Below, piece by piece: positions 35,212 through 43,092 of a stretch of 64,000 nucleotides of DNA (positions are counted from its first letter, which is position 1; each line of letters begins with the position of its first letter). Below the pieces are notes generated by a model. That model saw only the letters and a program-made list of their open reading frames with translations. It was not told the DNA's origin and searched no databases. Position numbers and translations under genes: made by a program. The stretch is from Actinomycetaceae bacterium (GTDB lineage: Bacteria; Actinomycetota; Actinomycetes; Actinomycetales; Actinomycetaceae): contig JAQYTG010000004.1 of assembly GCA_028724905.1 (NCBI GenBank), forward strand, positions 1 through 64,000, read 5' to 3'.

Positions 35212-36581
35212 AAAAATTTTTCGTTACCGCTGCAGCTATTCAGGATCGCGGTGCCAGATATCGTCAGAATTGCGGTGCCAGGCATCGCCGACGCTCGGGG
35301 TGGCCGCGCCTAGTATCTCGGATACCGCTTGAAATTTCGGCATCCGCTGTGGCGGCCGCGGCTGCTCTGGCGGCGTGCTGTGCCGTATTCTTTAACGCTA
35401 CGCCAGCACTCGCAGCCACCGCTAGCCCCACGAACTCTGCTAGCCTTGCCACCACCGCTAGCCCTACAAACTCTGCTAGCCCCACAAACCCCACTAGCCT
35501 TGCAACCCCTGCAATCCCCGCTGATAGCCGCACCACCGATAGCCTCACTCAGATCGTGGACGAATCTGAACAAGTGGTGCGCGGCGAAAAGGTGTCTATC
35601 AACGCTGGCCACATCGACATGGGTCCCAAGCTCGTCGATGGGAAATGGGAACTGCTCATACGAGACGATACCGTGCAACCGGCAGTGTGGCGTCACCCGC
35701 AAGATGTAGTGATTCGGGTGGCTGATACCGCAAAGATGCAAGCTCCCACGGGGGAAAAGTATGCATTTTTACCCACGCAGGCAGGGCAAGAGGTCTACGT
35801 GGTGCCGCAGGTACAGGCTGAGCAAGTGGTGTGGATTGGTTGGAATACCCAGGATCCTGCGATAGCTGGCAGCCTTGATCGCGGTGCGAATCTACGTCTT
35901 CTCGGGCTACGCGGGGTGGGAGAGCTTGCGCTTTTTTTGCAAGATGGAGCTTTCGGGGAGCCACTGCCAATGTGGGATTCTCGCAAAAAAGAGCCGCAAG
36001 ACGTGTGGATGCAAGCCAATACTCACGTGCACGCAAACTGGGTGTTTACCCACGCGGGCGCATATACGGCTGCCATCCAAGTGATAGGGAAAGACAAGCA
36101 GCAACGAGAGCACTCGGCGTGGGCCACGCTGCACTTTGCTGTGGGAGATGCCGTCACTGATGCCGCTGCCCGCCAGGCTCCGGAGCCACAGATTGATCTG
36201 AATTCTGGCGTCGGTTCTGCCACCGTTGATGTTTCTGCAGCTGAGTCTGCTGATGCGCCGCGCACTACTCGCGGCAATGGTGACGCCGGTGCCATTGTGG
36301 CTCTGTTTGCTTCGCCATTCACCCTTGCGGTGGCGCTCGCGGTGGGGGTGGGATTGTTGGCACTGATCGTGATGTTGGTGTGGAGTCACCGCCGCGATGG
36401 ACGGCTGCGCCAAGAAGCTCTGGCGGATGCAGAAGCGCTGACGGGTGGAGAAACTATGGCGGGTGCGGTAGTTCTGACAGGTGGAGAAACTATGGCAGGT
36501 GGAGAAGCTAGTGCGGATGCGCAAGTTCACACAGATGCGGCAGCCCTCGTGAACGTCGAGATGGAAGAGGGCGAGAAGTGA
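35208..36581 (+). CDS. Anchored-repeat surface protein with single repeat and C-terminal anchor
   Basis: A 457-residue secreted protein from ATG 35208, which overlaps the previous stop and has AAGGA ten bases upstream. Order: basic N-terminus and signal peptide (ISASAVAAAAALAACCAVFF), a short Ser/Pro/Thr/Asn repeat linker, one surface repeat (INAGHIDMGPKLVDGKWELLIRDD to ANTHVHANWVFTHAGAYTAAIQVIG), a linker, a membrane helix (about 358-398) and a cytoplasmic tail with two LTGGETMAG copies. It should sit beside the transporter and could pass ligand to the binding lipoprotein. It belongs to the TIGR03769 repeat group. The GTG of the ATPase gene overlaps its stop. Confidence 0.82.
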   Translation: MKKFFVTAAAIQDRGARYRQNCGARHRRRSGWPRLVSRIPLEISASAVAAAAALAACCAVFFNATPALAATASPTNSASLATTASPTNSASPTNPTSLATPAIPADSRTTDSLTQIVDESEQVVRGEKVSINAGHIDMGPKLVDGKWELLIRDDTVQPAVWRHPQDVVIRVADTAKMQAPTGEKYAFLPTQAGQEVYVVPQVQAEQVVWIGWNTQDPAIAGSLDRGANLRLLGLRGVGELALFLQDGAFGEPLPMWDSRKKEPQDVWMQANTHVHANWVFTHAGAYTAAIQVIGKDKQQREHSAWATLHFAVGDAVTDAAARQAPEPQIDLNSGVGSATVDVSAAESADAPRTTRGNGDAGAIVALFASPFTLAVALAVGVGLLALIVMLVWSHRRDGRLRQEALADAEALTGGETMAGAVVLTGGETMAGGEASADAQVHTDAAALVNVEMEEGEK

Positions 36582-37354
36582 CGGCAGTGGAGATATCCGA
36601 TCTGCACGTGACCCTCGGCAAGCGACACGTGCTCCATGAGATTAGTTTTTCGCTCATGCGCGGTGAACTCGTGGGATTGCTAGGCCCGAACGGGGCAGGG
36701 AAAACTACGCTGATGCGTGCCATTCTTGGCCTGATCCCTATCGACACTGGCACAGTGGCCGTGGCCGGAGAGACGGATGTGAAAGCTCGCAGAAATAATG
36801 TGGGCTACGTCCCGCAGCGGCATGACGTCGATTGGGCGCTCCCCCTGACGGTATATGAGGCCGTTTTGGCGGGCCGTGTGCGCACCGCGAGATTCGGGCG
36901 GGCACATCGCGTCGATCATCAGCTGTGTGCCACGGCGCTTGCGCGGGTGCGGATGGCAGATCTCGCTGAGCGCCCCATCGGAGAACTCTCCGGAGGGCAG
37001 CGCCAGCGGGTACTGATTGCGCGTGCCTTAGCGAAAAAGCCCTCAGTGTTGCTGCTCGATGAGCCATTTACGGGCCTCGATATGCCCACGCAAGAAATCC
37101 TGATTGACCTTTTTCAAAAGTTAGCTCGTGAGGGGGAGACGTTGCTGATGTCTACCCACGATCTGCCCAGCGCACAGGCCACCTGTGATCGGCTCATATT
37201 GCTGCGCGAACGCATCCATGCAGACGGAATTCCCGCTGATCTGCTCAATGCTCAGCCGTGGTCTGCCACATTTCAGGTGCGGCCAGATTCTCCGCTGCTG
37301 AGCGGGCTGGGGCTCACTTTTCCGATGATGTGCAGAGAGGATGCATCATGCTAA
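36578..37354 (+). CDS. Anchored-repeat-type ABC transporter, ATP-binding protein (TIGR03771-like)
   Basis: ATPase of the zinc/manganese importer type, 258 residues. Walker A GPNGAGKTTLMRAIL, Q-loop VPQRHDVDWALPLTVYE, signature LSGGQRQRVLIARAL, Walker B VLLLDEPFTGLD and switch STHD are all present. The pattern RHDVDWxLPLTVxE after the Q is typical of metal-type ATPases (ZnuC, MntB, TroB). It begins at GTG 36578, overlapping the preceding stop by four bases, and its own end overlaps the permease start by seven, so expression is coupled through the locus. Confidence 0.93.
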   Translation: MTAVEISDLHVTLGKRHVLHEISFSLMRGELVGLLGPNGAGKTTLMRAILGLIPIDTGTVAVAGETDVKARRNNVGYVPQRHDVDWALPLTVYEAVLAGRVRTARFGRAHRVDHQLCATALARVRMADLAERPIGELSGGQRQRVLIARALAKKPSVLLLDEPFTGLDMPTQEILIDLFQKLAREGETLLMSTHDLPSAQATCDRLILLRERIHADGIPADLLNAQPWSATFQVRPDSPLLSGLGLTFPMMCREDASC

Positions 37355-38259
37355 CTCCGTGGGAATTTATCGTTGATCTCACCAATCCGCTGCTCGCTTT
37401 TCTACCGCGAGCTCTCGCAGTGTCTGTGCTGTGCGCAGTAGTGTGCGCCGTGGTGGGAAATCATGTGGTGCTGCGCGGAATGGCTTTTCTGGGTGATGCC
37501 GTGGCGCATTCGGTATTTCCCGGGATAGCGGTCGCTTTCCTCATGGGTGGTTCGTTGCTGCTGGGAGGTCTCATTGCGGGTTTGGTGACGGCAGTGCTCA
37601 TCGCAGTTTTAGCCCAGTTCCCGAGGGTGAGTGAACAGAACATTATCGGGTTGTTGATGACGAGCACCTTCGCAGCGGGGATCGTGATTATCTCCAAAGC
37701 CCCGGGCTATACCGGTTCGCTGACGTCGTTCCTCTTCGGTTCCATCGCGGGAGTTTCTTCCAATGATGTGCTCATTGCAGCAGTGGCTGCGGCTGTGATT
37801 GTGGCGATCGTCGTCACCCTCAACCCTTATTTCATGGCGGTTGCTTTTGAACGTGAAACTGCCCGTGCGAACGGGCTTCCGGTGTTTCTCCTCGATCTCA
37901 CGCTCTATCTTTTAGTGACGACGGCAGTGGTACTCTCGGTGCGTTCCATCGGAAATATCTTGGTGCTAGCACTGCTCGTCACGCCGCCAGCTACGGCGCG
38001 TTTGCTTGCAGAGAGGGTGGCTCCGATGATGTTAGTCTCTGCAGGAATGGGTGCAGGGGCGGCGATCGTTGGTCTGTATCTGTCGTGGGCATTGGATTTG
38101 CCCGCTGGGGGTACGATTGTGCTCGTCAGTGGTCTGGAGTTTCTGCTGGCATGGCTCTTTGCTCCTCGTCACGGCGTGATCACCCCGCGAATATGGCAAC
38201 GCCGAGCCGCTAGAAAAGAACTCCTCAGCGCTAGAAAAGCACTTCTCAGCACCACCTAG
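37348..38259 (+). CDS. Anchored-repeat-type ABC transporter, permease (ABC-3 family, TIGR03770-like)
   Basis: A 303-residue membrane protein of the ZnuB/TroC permease family with about eight hydrophobic helices. Signature stretches are GNHVVLRGMAFLGDAVAHSVFPGIAVAFLMGG, the coupling-type PYFMAVAFERETARANGLPV and VVLSVRSIGNILVLALLVTPPATARLLAER. GAGAGG lies seven bases before ATG 37348; a longer frame from 37258 is the overlap with the ATPase. It completes the importer. The likely substrate is zinc, or manganese, from family and the Zur-like box. Confidence 0.93.
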   Translation: MLTPWEFIVDLTNPLLAFLPRALAVSVLCAVVCAVVGNHVVLRGMAFLGDAVAHSVFPGIAVAFLMGGSLLLGGLIAGLVTAVLIAVLAQFPRVSEQNIIGLLMTSTFAAGIVIISKAPGYTGSLTSFLFGSIAGVSSNDVLIAAVAAAVIVAIVVTLNPYFMAVAFERETARANGLPVFLLDLTLYLLVTTAVVLSVRSIGNILVLALLVTPPATARLLAERVAPMMLVSAGMGAGAAIVGLYLSWALDLPAGGTIVLVSGLEFLLAWLFAPRHGVITPRIWQRRAARKELLSARKALLSTT

Positions 38260-38310
38260 ATAGCGTCACTACTGGGTTAGATAGTGTAACTACTGCCACG
38301 CTAGCTGAGT

Positions 38311-38341
38311 TTGGCATTTAAGCAGTGGGGCGCGCTAAGAT
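38311..38341 (+). promoter_or_regulatory. Promoter of tRNA-Arg
   Basis: TTGGCA (38311-38316) and TAAGAT (38336-38341) are separated by 19 bases, slightly long, and end 25 bases before the tRNA. Confidence 0.45.
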
Positions 38342-38366
38342 AGAGCACGTTCATAGATGAATATGT

Positions 38367-38439
38367 GCGCCAGTAGCTCAATGGATAGAGCATCTGACTA
38401 CGGATCAGAAGGTTGGGGGTTCGAGTCCCTTCTGGCGCG
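38367..38439 (+). tRNA. tRNA-Arg (anticodon ACG)
   Basis: A 73-base cloverleaf. The acceptor stem GCGCCAG (38367-38373) pairs with CTGGCGC (38432-38438), with discriminator G at 38439. The anticodon stem TCTGA/TCAGA encloses the loop CTACGGA, anticodon ACG at 38400-38402, read as ICG for CGN codons. The T-loop is GGTTCGAGTCCC. CCA is not encoded. Confidence 0.97.
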
Positions 38440-38444
38440 CGATT

Positions 38445-38488
38445 CGGCTCGGTGGTTGATGGTTATCCTGCCGAGTCGTTTTTATTTT
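38445..38488 (+). terminator. Rho-independent terminator of tRNA-Arg
   Basis: CGGCTCGG (38445-38452) pairs with CCGAGTCG (38471-38478), one G-U pair, and is followed at once by TTTTTATTTT. Confidence 0.8.
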
Positions 38489-38798
38489 CTGTTATTGTTA
38501 TTCGCGTCTGCCGCTACATTCCCTTGGGCGAAGCCTGCCGCTGCACCGCCCGCTGCTGCGCCTTAAACTTTGTCTCGTTGTCTTTGCGTTCAGTGCTTTT
38601 GCGCGGCTGAGAACGTTACATGACTGCATACTTGATATGCGAAATCTGGCTGAAGTAAGGATGCTGCACGAAAGCCACTGAGGTGACCACAGAGTGTCGC
38701 TTTCTTGGAGCGGTAGCCATGAGGAAGAAAACCTGCAGGTGTTTTACCGCCAGTGTCACTCACGGATCACCGCAAAGGTGGGTGACTGGTGGCATCAG

Positions 38799-38826
38799 AA
38801 AAAGCCACCCATTTCCGAGTGGCTTC
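38799..38826 (-). terminator. Rho-independent terminator of the toxin-antitoxin operon
   Basis: On the minus strand AAGCCAC and GTGGCTT form a 7-base stem around a 10-base loop, followed by a run of T (38803 down to 38799). It starts seven bases after the toxin stop. Confidence 0.8.
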
Positions 38827-38831
38827 ACGGC

Positions 38832-39110
38832 TTATCCGTTAAAGAGATCGGCGTGAGTGCCAGTGCGAAATAAGAAGAGCTCGACTTCGTCTTCATCAAT
38901 ACGATAGACCAATAGCCAATCGAGCTTAATGTGGCACTCTCGATAGTCCGACCATTGCCCCGTTAAAGCGTGATCCCGTAAAGATGCTGGTAAAAGTTCT
39001 TGCTTAGCCAGTTTTTCGACGACTTCGTCAAGCAGTGTTAAGTCCAAACCTCGCTTATGGGCAAGCTTTAAGTCTTTCCTAAAGCGATTGGATGCGACAA
39101 CTTTAAGCAT
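38832..39110 (-). CDS. Type II toxin, YafQ family mRNA interferase
   Basis: A 92-residue RelE-superfamily RNase toxin of the YafQ branch, which cuts ribosome-bound mRNA. The signature CHIKLDWLLVYRIDEDEVELFLFRTGTHADLF matches the YafQ core (HIxxDWLLIYR ... RTGSHxDLF), including the catalytic histidines and aspartate. The ATG at 39110 overlaps the antitoxin stop by eight bases and has GAGG six bases upstream, so it is translated by coupling. All expected catalytic positions appear present, so the toxin is probably active. Confidence 0.9.
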   Translation of the reverse strand: MLKVVASNRFRKDLKLAHKRGLDLTLLDEVVEKLAKQELLPASLRDHALTGQWSDYRECHIKLDWLLVYRIDEDEVELFLFRTGTHADLFNG

Positions 39111-39384
39111 CCAACACCTCATTCACGAGATCACTAAAGGAGTCATAACGCTTGTAGCTTTGCGGGTCTGCCTTCATCGCTTGATACTCATTGAGTGCAG
39201 CGACAGTCTCTGCGTTGGGTAGTTGCCGTTTAATCGCGAAAGGAAAGCCTTGTTCCATGATGGACTGATGCAAAAAGATATTGATTGCGTCGGTGACGGA
39301 AATGCCAAAGCTCCCAAACACTGCTTCCGCATCTTGTTTGACCTGAGGTTCGATCCTGAAGTTGATATTTGCTGTTTTAGCCAT
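39103..39384 (-). CDS. Type II antitoxin, RelB/DinJ family
   Basis: A 93-residue antitoxin. The N-terminal ribbon-helix-helix DNA-binding part reads ANINFRIEPQVKQDAEAVFGSFGISVTDAINIFLHQSI, typical of DinJ, followed by GFPFAIK and a C-terminal tail that binds and blocks the toxin. The first gene of the pair, it should repress the operon by binding near its own promoter in 39385-39440. The module sits 400 bases after tRNA-Arg in accessory DNA. Confidence 0.92.
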   Translation of the reverse strand: MAKTANINFRIEPQVKQDAEAVFGSFGISVTDAINIFLHQSIMEQGFPFAIKRQLPNAETVAALNEYQAMKADPQSYKRYDSFSDLVNEVLDA

Positions 39385-39684
39385 CTAAAATACCTCCTGT
39401 TTCCACTATTGTAACGCAAAAGTGAAACTAATGCGAGCATTTTTGTGGTATCGGACGGAGATCTAATCTCTACATAGCTCAATGCGTCTCGCGTATGCAG
39501 CGATCCTTTTGCTCACCTTTTTCCGACTTTTCTTCCCCGACTTGTCGCCTCAGCGCTCGCAGCTGTAAGGAGACACGCGCCGAAGCGTGGCCCGCGTTGT
39601 GCTCTGTTTTAGCTATGCCAGTTGCTAGGATTTTTACAGTCGGCTTCACAGTCGCAGATGAATCTGGCGCACAAAGGAGCATTG
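39385..39684. other. Gap between antitoxin and hsdM remnant
   Basis: 300 bases between divergent genes. It must hold the antitoxin promoter. I see no gene and no clear operator palindrome. Confidence 0.45.
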
Positions 39685-40386
39685 GTGAATAAGCAGCAGT
39701 TGGCAGCTAAAATTTGGCAGAGTGCAAATAAGATGCGCTCAAAGATCGAAGCGAATGAATATAAAGACTATATTTTGGGCTTTATTTTCTATAAATTCCT
39801 CTCTGATCGGGAGCTAAAGTTTATGGCTTCGCAAGGGGCCACTTCCGCGGAGCTGCCAGATTTCCTCACCGAAGCAGATTCAAGCGTGGTGCGCCACGTG
39901 CAGTCTAATCTGGGCTATTTCATTGCTTATGAGAATCTGTTTTCCGCCTGGATTGAAGCGGGTGCAGATTTTGAGATTGCGGACGTGCGCGATGGGCTTT
40001 CTGCTTTTGCGCGTCTGATTGCCCCGAAATATAAAAAGGTGTTTGCTGGCATTTTCGATACCTTGCAGACGGGTCTTTCTAAGCTGGGGGATTCGGCGGC
40101 TTCGCAAACGAAAGCAGTGCGTGATCTGATTTACCTTATTAAAGATATTCCGATGGACGGCAAGGCTGATTACGACGTGCTGGGTTTCATCTATGAGTAT
40201 CTGATCTCTAATTTTGCTGCGAATGCGGGCAAGAAAGCTGGCGAGTTTTACACCCCACACGAGGTGAGCTTGCTGATGAGTCGCATCATTGCCGATCATC
40301 TGCGCGATCGTAAAGAGATCCAGATTTATGAAACTTCCAGCACGGAATGGATACAAATTAGCGGAACTTACGCGTTGGCTGCGTGA
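39685..40386 (+). pseudogene. hsdM: Truncated type I restriction-modification methyltransferase subunit (HsdM)
   Basis: From GTG 39685 (AAAGGAG five bases upstream) the protein matches the HsdM N-terminal helical domain ([42 protein letters not shown]) and the start of the methyltransferase domain ([26 protein letters not shown]). It breaks off at KEIQIYE, where intact enzymes continue IYDPTxGSGxLL, the SAM-binding motif. The NPPY catalytic motif is absent. A 17-residue unrelated tail follows, then a stop. About half to two thirds of the protein is lost and no hsdS or hsdR is nearby, so it is a non-functional remnant. Confidence 0.85.
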
Positions 40387-40413
40387 GTGGTTCAAATAGG
40401 AGGTGGTTGGTTC

Positions 40414-41124
40414 ATGCCCTTGCCGGACATCATTCGCCACTCAGGAACTCGAATGGTCACCCTGATCCGTGAGCCGGGTCCATCTGAGCAGCGCTCTGAG
40501 GTAGAAGCCGCAATTCTCAACGACCAAGGGATCGACAAGGCCTACGTAGCGAAGGAGACGCCTGTCTACGAAGGAGACGTCATCGAGTTTCCTGATCCGC
40601 GTGGTGGCACGATGCGGTTATTCGCCGAGAAGGTCGTTATCAACGATCTCCCCAACGGCCCGTTTGCCAACATGGCTTTCACTGAGGTTCACCTCAGCAA
40701 GGAGCTGCCGCCACGCACGGCTCCAGTGAGGCGACTCAGCTTTGAGGGTCTGCACCCTGCGGTGGTAGCAGCGAGCGCGGACTTGTTTGCTGACGGCCAT
40801 TTCAGTAGGGCTGTGAGCGAAGCGTTCAAGTCGATCGAGGTTCGAGTTCGTGACCTCTTAGGTGCAGAGATCTCAGGCACAAAGTTGATGGATGAAGCCT
40901 TCGGCGGCAAAGAGCCGCGATTGAGTATCTCGATTCATGAAGGTCGGTCAGGGCAAGACGAGCAAGCCGGTTTTCACGCCATCTTCAGGGGCGTGATGCT
41001 CGGCATTCGTAACCCAGGAGCACATGAACTGGCTGTCGACCAAGACCCCCAAGAAGCGCTGGAATACTTGGCGCTTGCCAGCTTGCTCCATCGCAGATTG
41101 GACACTTCAACGGCTGCGTCTTGA
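40414..41124 (+). CDS. TIGR02391 (Ymh) family protein with HEPN-like motif
   Basis: A 236-residue protein from ATG 40414, with AGGAGG ten bases upstream. The C-terminal part matches the TIGR02391/Ymh family: LHPAVVAASADLFADGHFSRAVSEAFKSIEVRVRDLLG, then MDEAFGG and GFHAIFRGVMLGIRNPGAHEL. R-N-P-G-A-H fits the Rx4-6H pattern of HEPN ribonucleases, seen in many defence and toxin proteins. The first 100 residues are a separate beta-rich domain (MVTLIREPG, YEGDVIEFPDPRGGTMRLFAEKV). Genes of this family occur near restriction systems and phages; here it follows an hsdM remnant. The RNase role is inference. Confidence 0.75.
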   Translation: MPLPDIIRHSGTRMVTLIREPGPSEQRSEVEAAILNDQGIDKAYVAKETPVYEGDVIEFPDPRGGTMRLFAEKVVINDLPNGPFANMAFTEVHLSKELPPRTAPVRRLSFEGLHPAVVAASADLFADGHFSRAVSEAFKSIEVRVRDLLGAEISGTKLMDEAFGGKEPRLSISIHEGRSGQDEQAGFHAIFRGVMLGIRNPGAHELAVDQDPQEALEYLALASLLHRRLDTSTAAS

Positions 41125-41132
41125 CGCCGTCG

Positions 41133-41260
41133 CTACTTGCCGATCGGCTGCTGGCGAGAGCTGCCGTCCCTGAATGTGAAGGTGATGGTGGCGTCGACCG
41201 CAACTTCGGCGTGGTCGACGAGGGTGTGCCATAGGTATGGGGTGAACTCGATGTGGGGCC
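41133..41260 (-). pseudogene. C-terminal fragment of a probable site-specific recombinase
   Basis: The minus strand encodes PHIEFTPYLWHTLVDHAEV, then VDATITFTFRDGSSRQQPIGK and a stop. This resembles the end of large serine recombinases (ELWxxLVDxxxVxxDGxxxFxFKDG). It is cut off at the edge of the IS3 element at 41260, and no matching upstream part is readable beyond the other IS end. The family call is tentative. Confidence 0.45.
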
Positions 41261-41292
41261 TGACTCCCGGAGAGTGGACATATCGGGGGTGG

Positions 41293-42192
41293 TTATGCTG
41301 CGTGGGTGATTGTAGCTGATGTGAGGGTTTCAAACATGTCGGGGGTGAGGTAAGTGGTACCAGGAGTGCCGCCTGCGCGTGTTGTAGCGCGTGCACCACC
41401 GAAACACCTCCTGCCGGCAGGCCAACGGGGTGTCAAAGACTTTCCTATCCTTGAGCACTTCTCGCTTGAGGGTGGCGTTAAATGACTCCGCTAGCGCATT
41501 GTCCGCGCTGGTGCCCACTGCCCCCATGGACTGGACAACCCCGAGCGATTGACAGTAAGCCTGGAAAGCTTGGGAGGTATACACGCTGCCATGATCGGAG
41601 TGGAAGATAGCCCCGGCAAGACCACCGCGGACGTGTTTGGCATGTGCCAAAGCCTCGATGACCGGCGAGGTTCTCATATGATCTGCCAGAGCAAAGCCAG
41701 CAAGTTTACGCGAGTAAACATCAATGGCGGTGGCCAGATACATATTCTTCCCGCTTTTACACGGCAGGTACGTGATATCGCCCGCATAGACGTTGTTGGG
41801 GCCAGAGGACGTGAAGTTGCGGCTGACCAGTCCGGCATGACCCGGTGGCCTGGGGCGCGCTTGGTGGTCACACACCGGCGTTTCTTACTAAAGCCTTTCA
41901 AGTTCATCGCTTTCATGATCCAGGCAACTCTTTTGTGATTGACCGGCTCGGTAAGGTCTTTGTCTTCTTTCAAACTCGCGGCGATACGCTTGGCACCGTA
42001 GAGGCCACCTTCGTCATCAAAAATGGTTTGTATCTTCGCCCCGATCACAGCATCAGAACATGCCTTGAGCCCGCGTTTTTCACGGGTTGAGGCCCACTTG
42101 TAGAACGACGAACGATTGATCTTAAGAACCGTGCACATCCGCTTGACCGAGTACTCGGTGCGATGGTCATCGACAAACTGGAAGCGGATCAC
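41293..42192 (-). pseudogene. IS3-family transposase OrfB (DDE integrase), two frameshifts
   Basis: The rve/DDE transposase of the element. The first part (TEYSVKRMCTVLKINRSSFYKW, GLYGAKRIAASLKE) reads in one frame to about 41832; the catalytic part (NNVYAGDITYLPCKSGKNMYLATAIDVYSRKLAGFAL, IFHSDHGSVYTS, SADNALAESFNATLKRE) reads in the next. One missing C between VMPD and LVSRN explains this. A second shift near 41349 (one extra base after WYH) restores the original frame for LTPDMFETLTSATITHAA and the stop at 41293. All three DDE-region blocks remain readable, so decay is recent, but no full-length product is expected. Confidence 0.82.
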
Positions 42193-42488
42193 CAGTGTGT
42201 CTCTTCGGCAAAATACTTCGCGGCCTTACGCAAGATGTCACGCTCTTCCCGCAGCTTGGCGATCTCTTTCTCTATTCGGCGGATGCGTTCTGCATCCGAG
42301 GCCGCTGCGGCGTTAGCACGTGACTGGGCCATCCGGGAACGCTTGCCCGTGCCGTACTGCTTGAGCCAACTATGAAGCGAGGAGCGATTGATTCCAAGTT
42401 CAACAGACGCCGCTTTCAATGAGAGGTCCTCATTGTTCTCGTAGAGGGCAACGGCATCACGCTTGAACTGTTCGGAGTACCTAGGCAT
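42189..42488 (-). CDS. IS3-family transposase OrfA (helix-turn-helix)
   Basis: A 99-residue DNA-binding protein, the first gene of the IS3-type element. It has the helix-turn-helix RYSEQFKRDAVALYENNEDLSLKAASVELGINRSSLHSWLKQYG and a leucine-zipper-like C-terminal helix (RIRRIEKEIAKLREERDILRKAAKYFAEE). It overlaps orfB by four bases in the -1 relation typical of IS3 programmed frameshifting. OrfA is intact, OrfB is not. Confidence 0.92.
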   Translation of the reverse strand: MPRYSEQFKRDAVALYENNEDLSLKAASVELGINRSSLHSWLKQYGTGKRSRMAQSRANAAAASDAERIRRIEKEIAKLREERDILRKAAKYFAEETHW

Positions 42489-42561
42489 AAGGATAGATTA
42501 CCTTTCTCCCCAACCCAACAGGGCCGTGCATCAGGTGCCCACCAACAAGGGGTCAGGCCCC

Positions 42562-42641
42562 CTCCGCTGCTTCCGATATACTGTGCGACGTCACACCATG
42601 ACGGGGGATGAGCTAAAGTTGAGGGCTCCGCTGCTTCCGAT
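42562..42641. repeat. 16-base direct repeat, 64 bases apart
   Basis: ctccgctgcttccgat occurs exactly at 42562-42577 and 42626-42641. It begins just outside the IS3 end. Confidence 0.7.
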
Positions 42642-42698
42642 GGTTCAATCTGCTTGAAAGCCGCTAGCTCGAAACCGGAGGGGCTAAAGTTGATAGCA

Positions 42699-42744
42699 CT
42701 GATCCCCGAGTTCGTCAGGTTTTCCTGGCAAAGTCGGGGATCAG
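42699..42744. repeat. 46-base inverted repeat bounded by CTGATC...GATCAG
   Basis: CTGATCCCCGA (42699-42709) is complemented at 42734-42744; inside, CAGG and CCTG pair around a TTTT loop, with two six-base partly matched spacers. The symmetry is too complete for chance. It could be a terminator for an unseen RNA, a tiny MITE-like element, or fused IS ends. Confidence 0.6.
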
Positions 42745-43092
42745 GCCTTGGGAATGAGTGCTGTATAAATCGCCGCTCGCAGATCTACACCACACAGCGA
42801 TGCCCATAGATTGCACTACCAAATCAACGCTTCGCGGATCCACACCTGCACATCGGCACTGGCAAATCAGCATCCGCGATCCGCGCATCTGCACCCGTGC
42901 AGCAACGCCCGCACATTTGAGGCCTATTAACCGTGAACTGCCGCAGCATTGACGTCACTCCAACACCTCGCGCATTAGCGCTGATAAATCTGGGGTTTAT
43001 CGAGATCTATGAACATTGAGATTTATCAAAATTGAGACTTATCAACCGTCAGAAATCCACGGATGTGCACCATCATCAGCGCATAAACATAC

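Larger units (their letters stand above)
41261..42555 (-). mobile_element. IS3-family insertion sequence, decayed
   Basis: A 1295-base element with the two-gene IS3 layout on the minus strand. The ends read inward as TGACTCCCGGAGAGTGGACA (from 41261) and TGACCCCTTGTTGGTGGGCA (from 42555), agreeing at 14 of the first 23 positions. GGCC flanks both ends (41257-41260 and 42556-42559), a possible 4-base target duplication, though it is self-complementary. The second gene has two frameshifts. Confidence 0.8.
42556..43092. other. Gene-free stretch beside the IS3 element
   Basis: About 540 bases with no supported gene. It contains the 64-base-spaced direct repeat at 42562-42641, the inverted repeat at 42699-42744, and AT-rich pieces near 42981-43055 (ctgataaatc, tttatcgag, gagatttatca, gagacttatcaacc) that resemble degraded copies of the dispersed palindromic element. 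Confidence 0.55.

Noticed and set aside
41293..42192. Both OrfB frame changes as programmed frameshifts
   Set aside because: Only the orfA/orfB overlap fits the known IS3 signal; the two inner shifts lack clear slippery runs and fit a lost base and a gained base.
38367..43092. Complete integrative element with att sites
   Set aside because: No second copy of the tRNA-Arg 3' end and no intact integrase are visible in the window.
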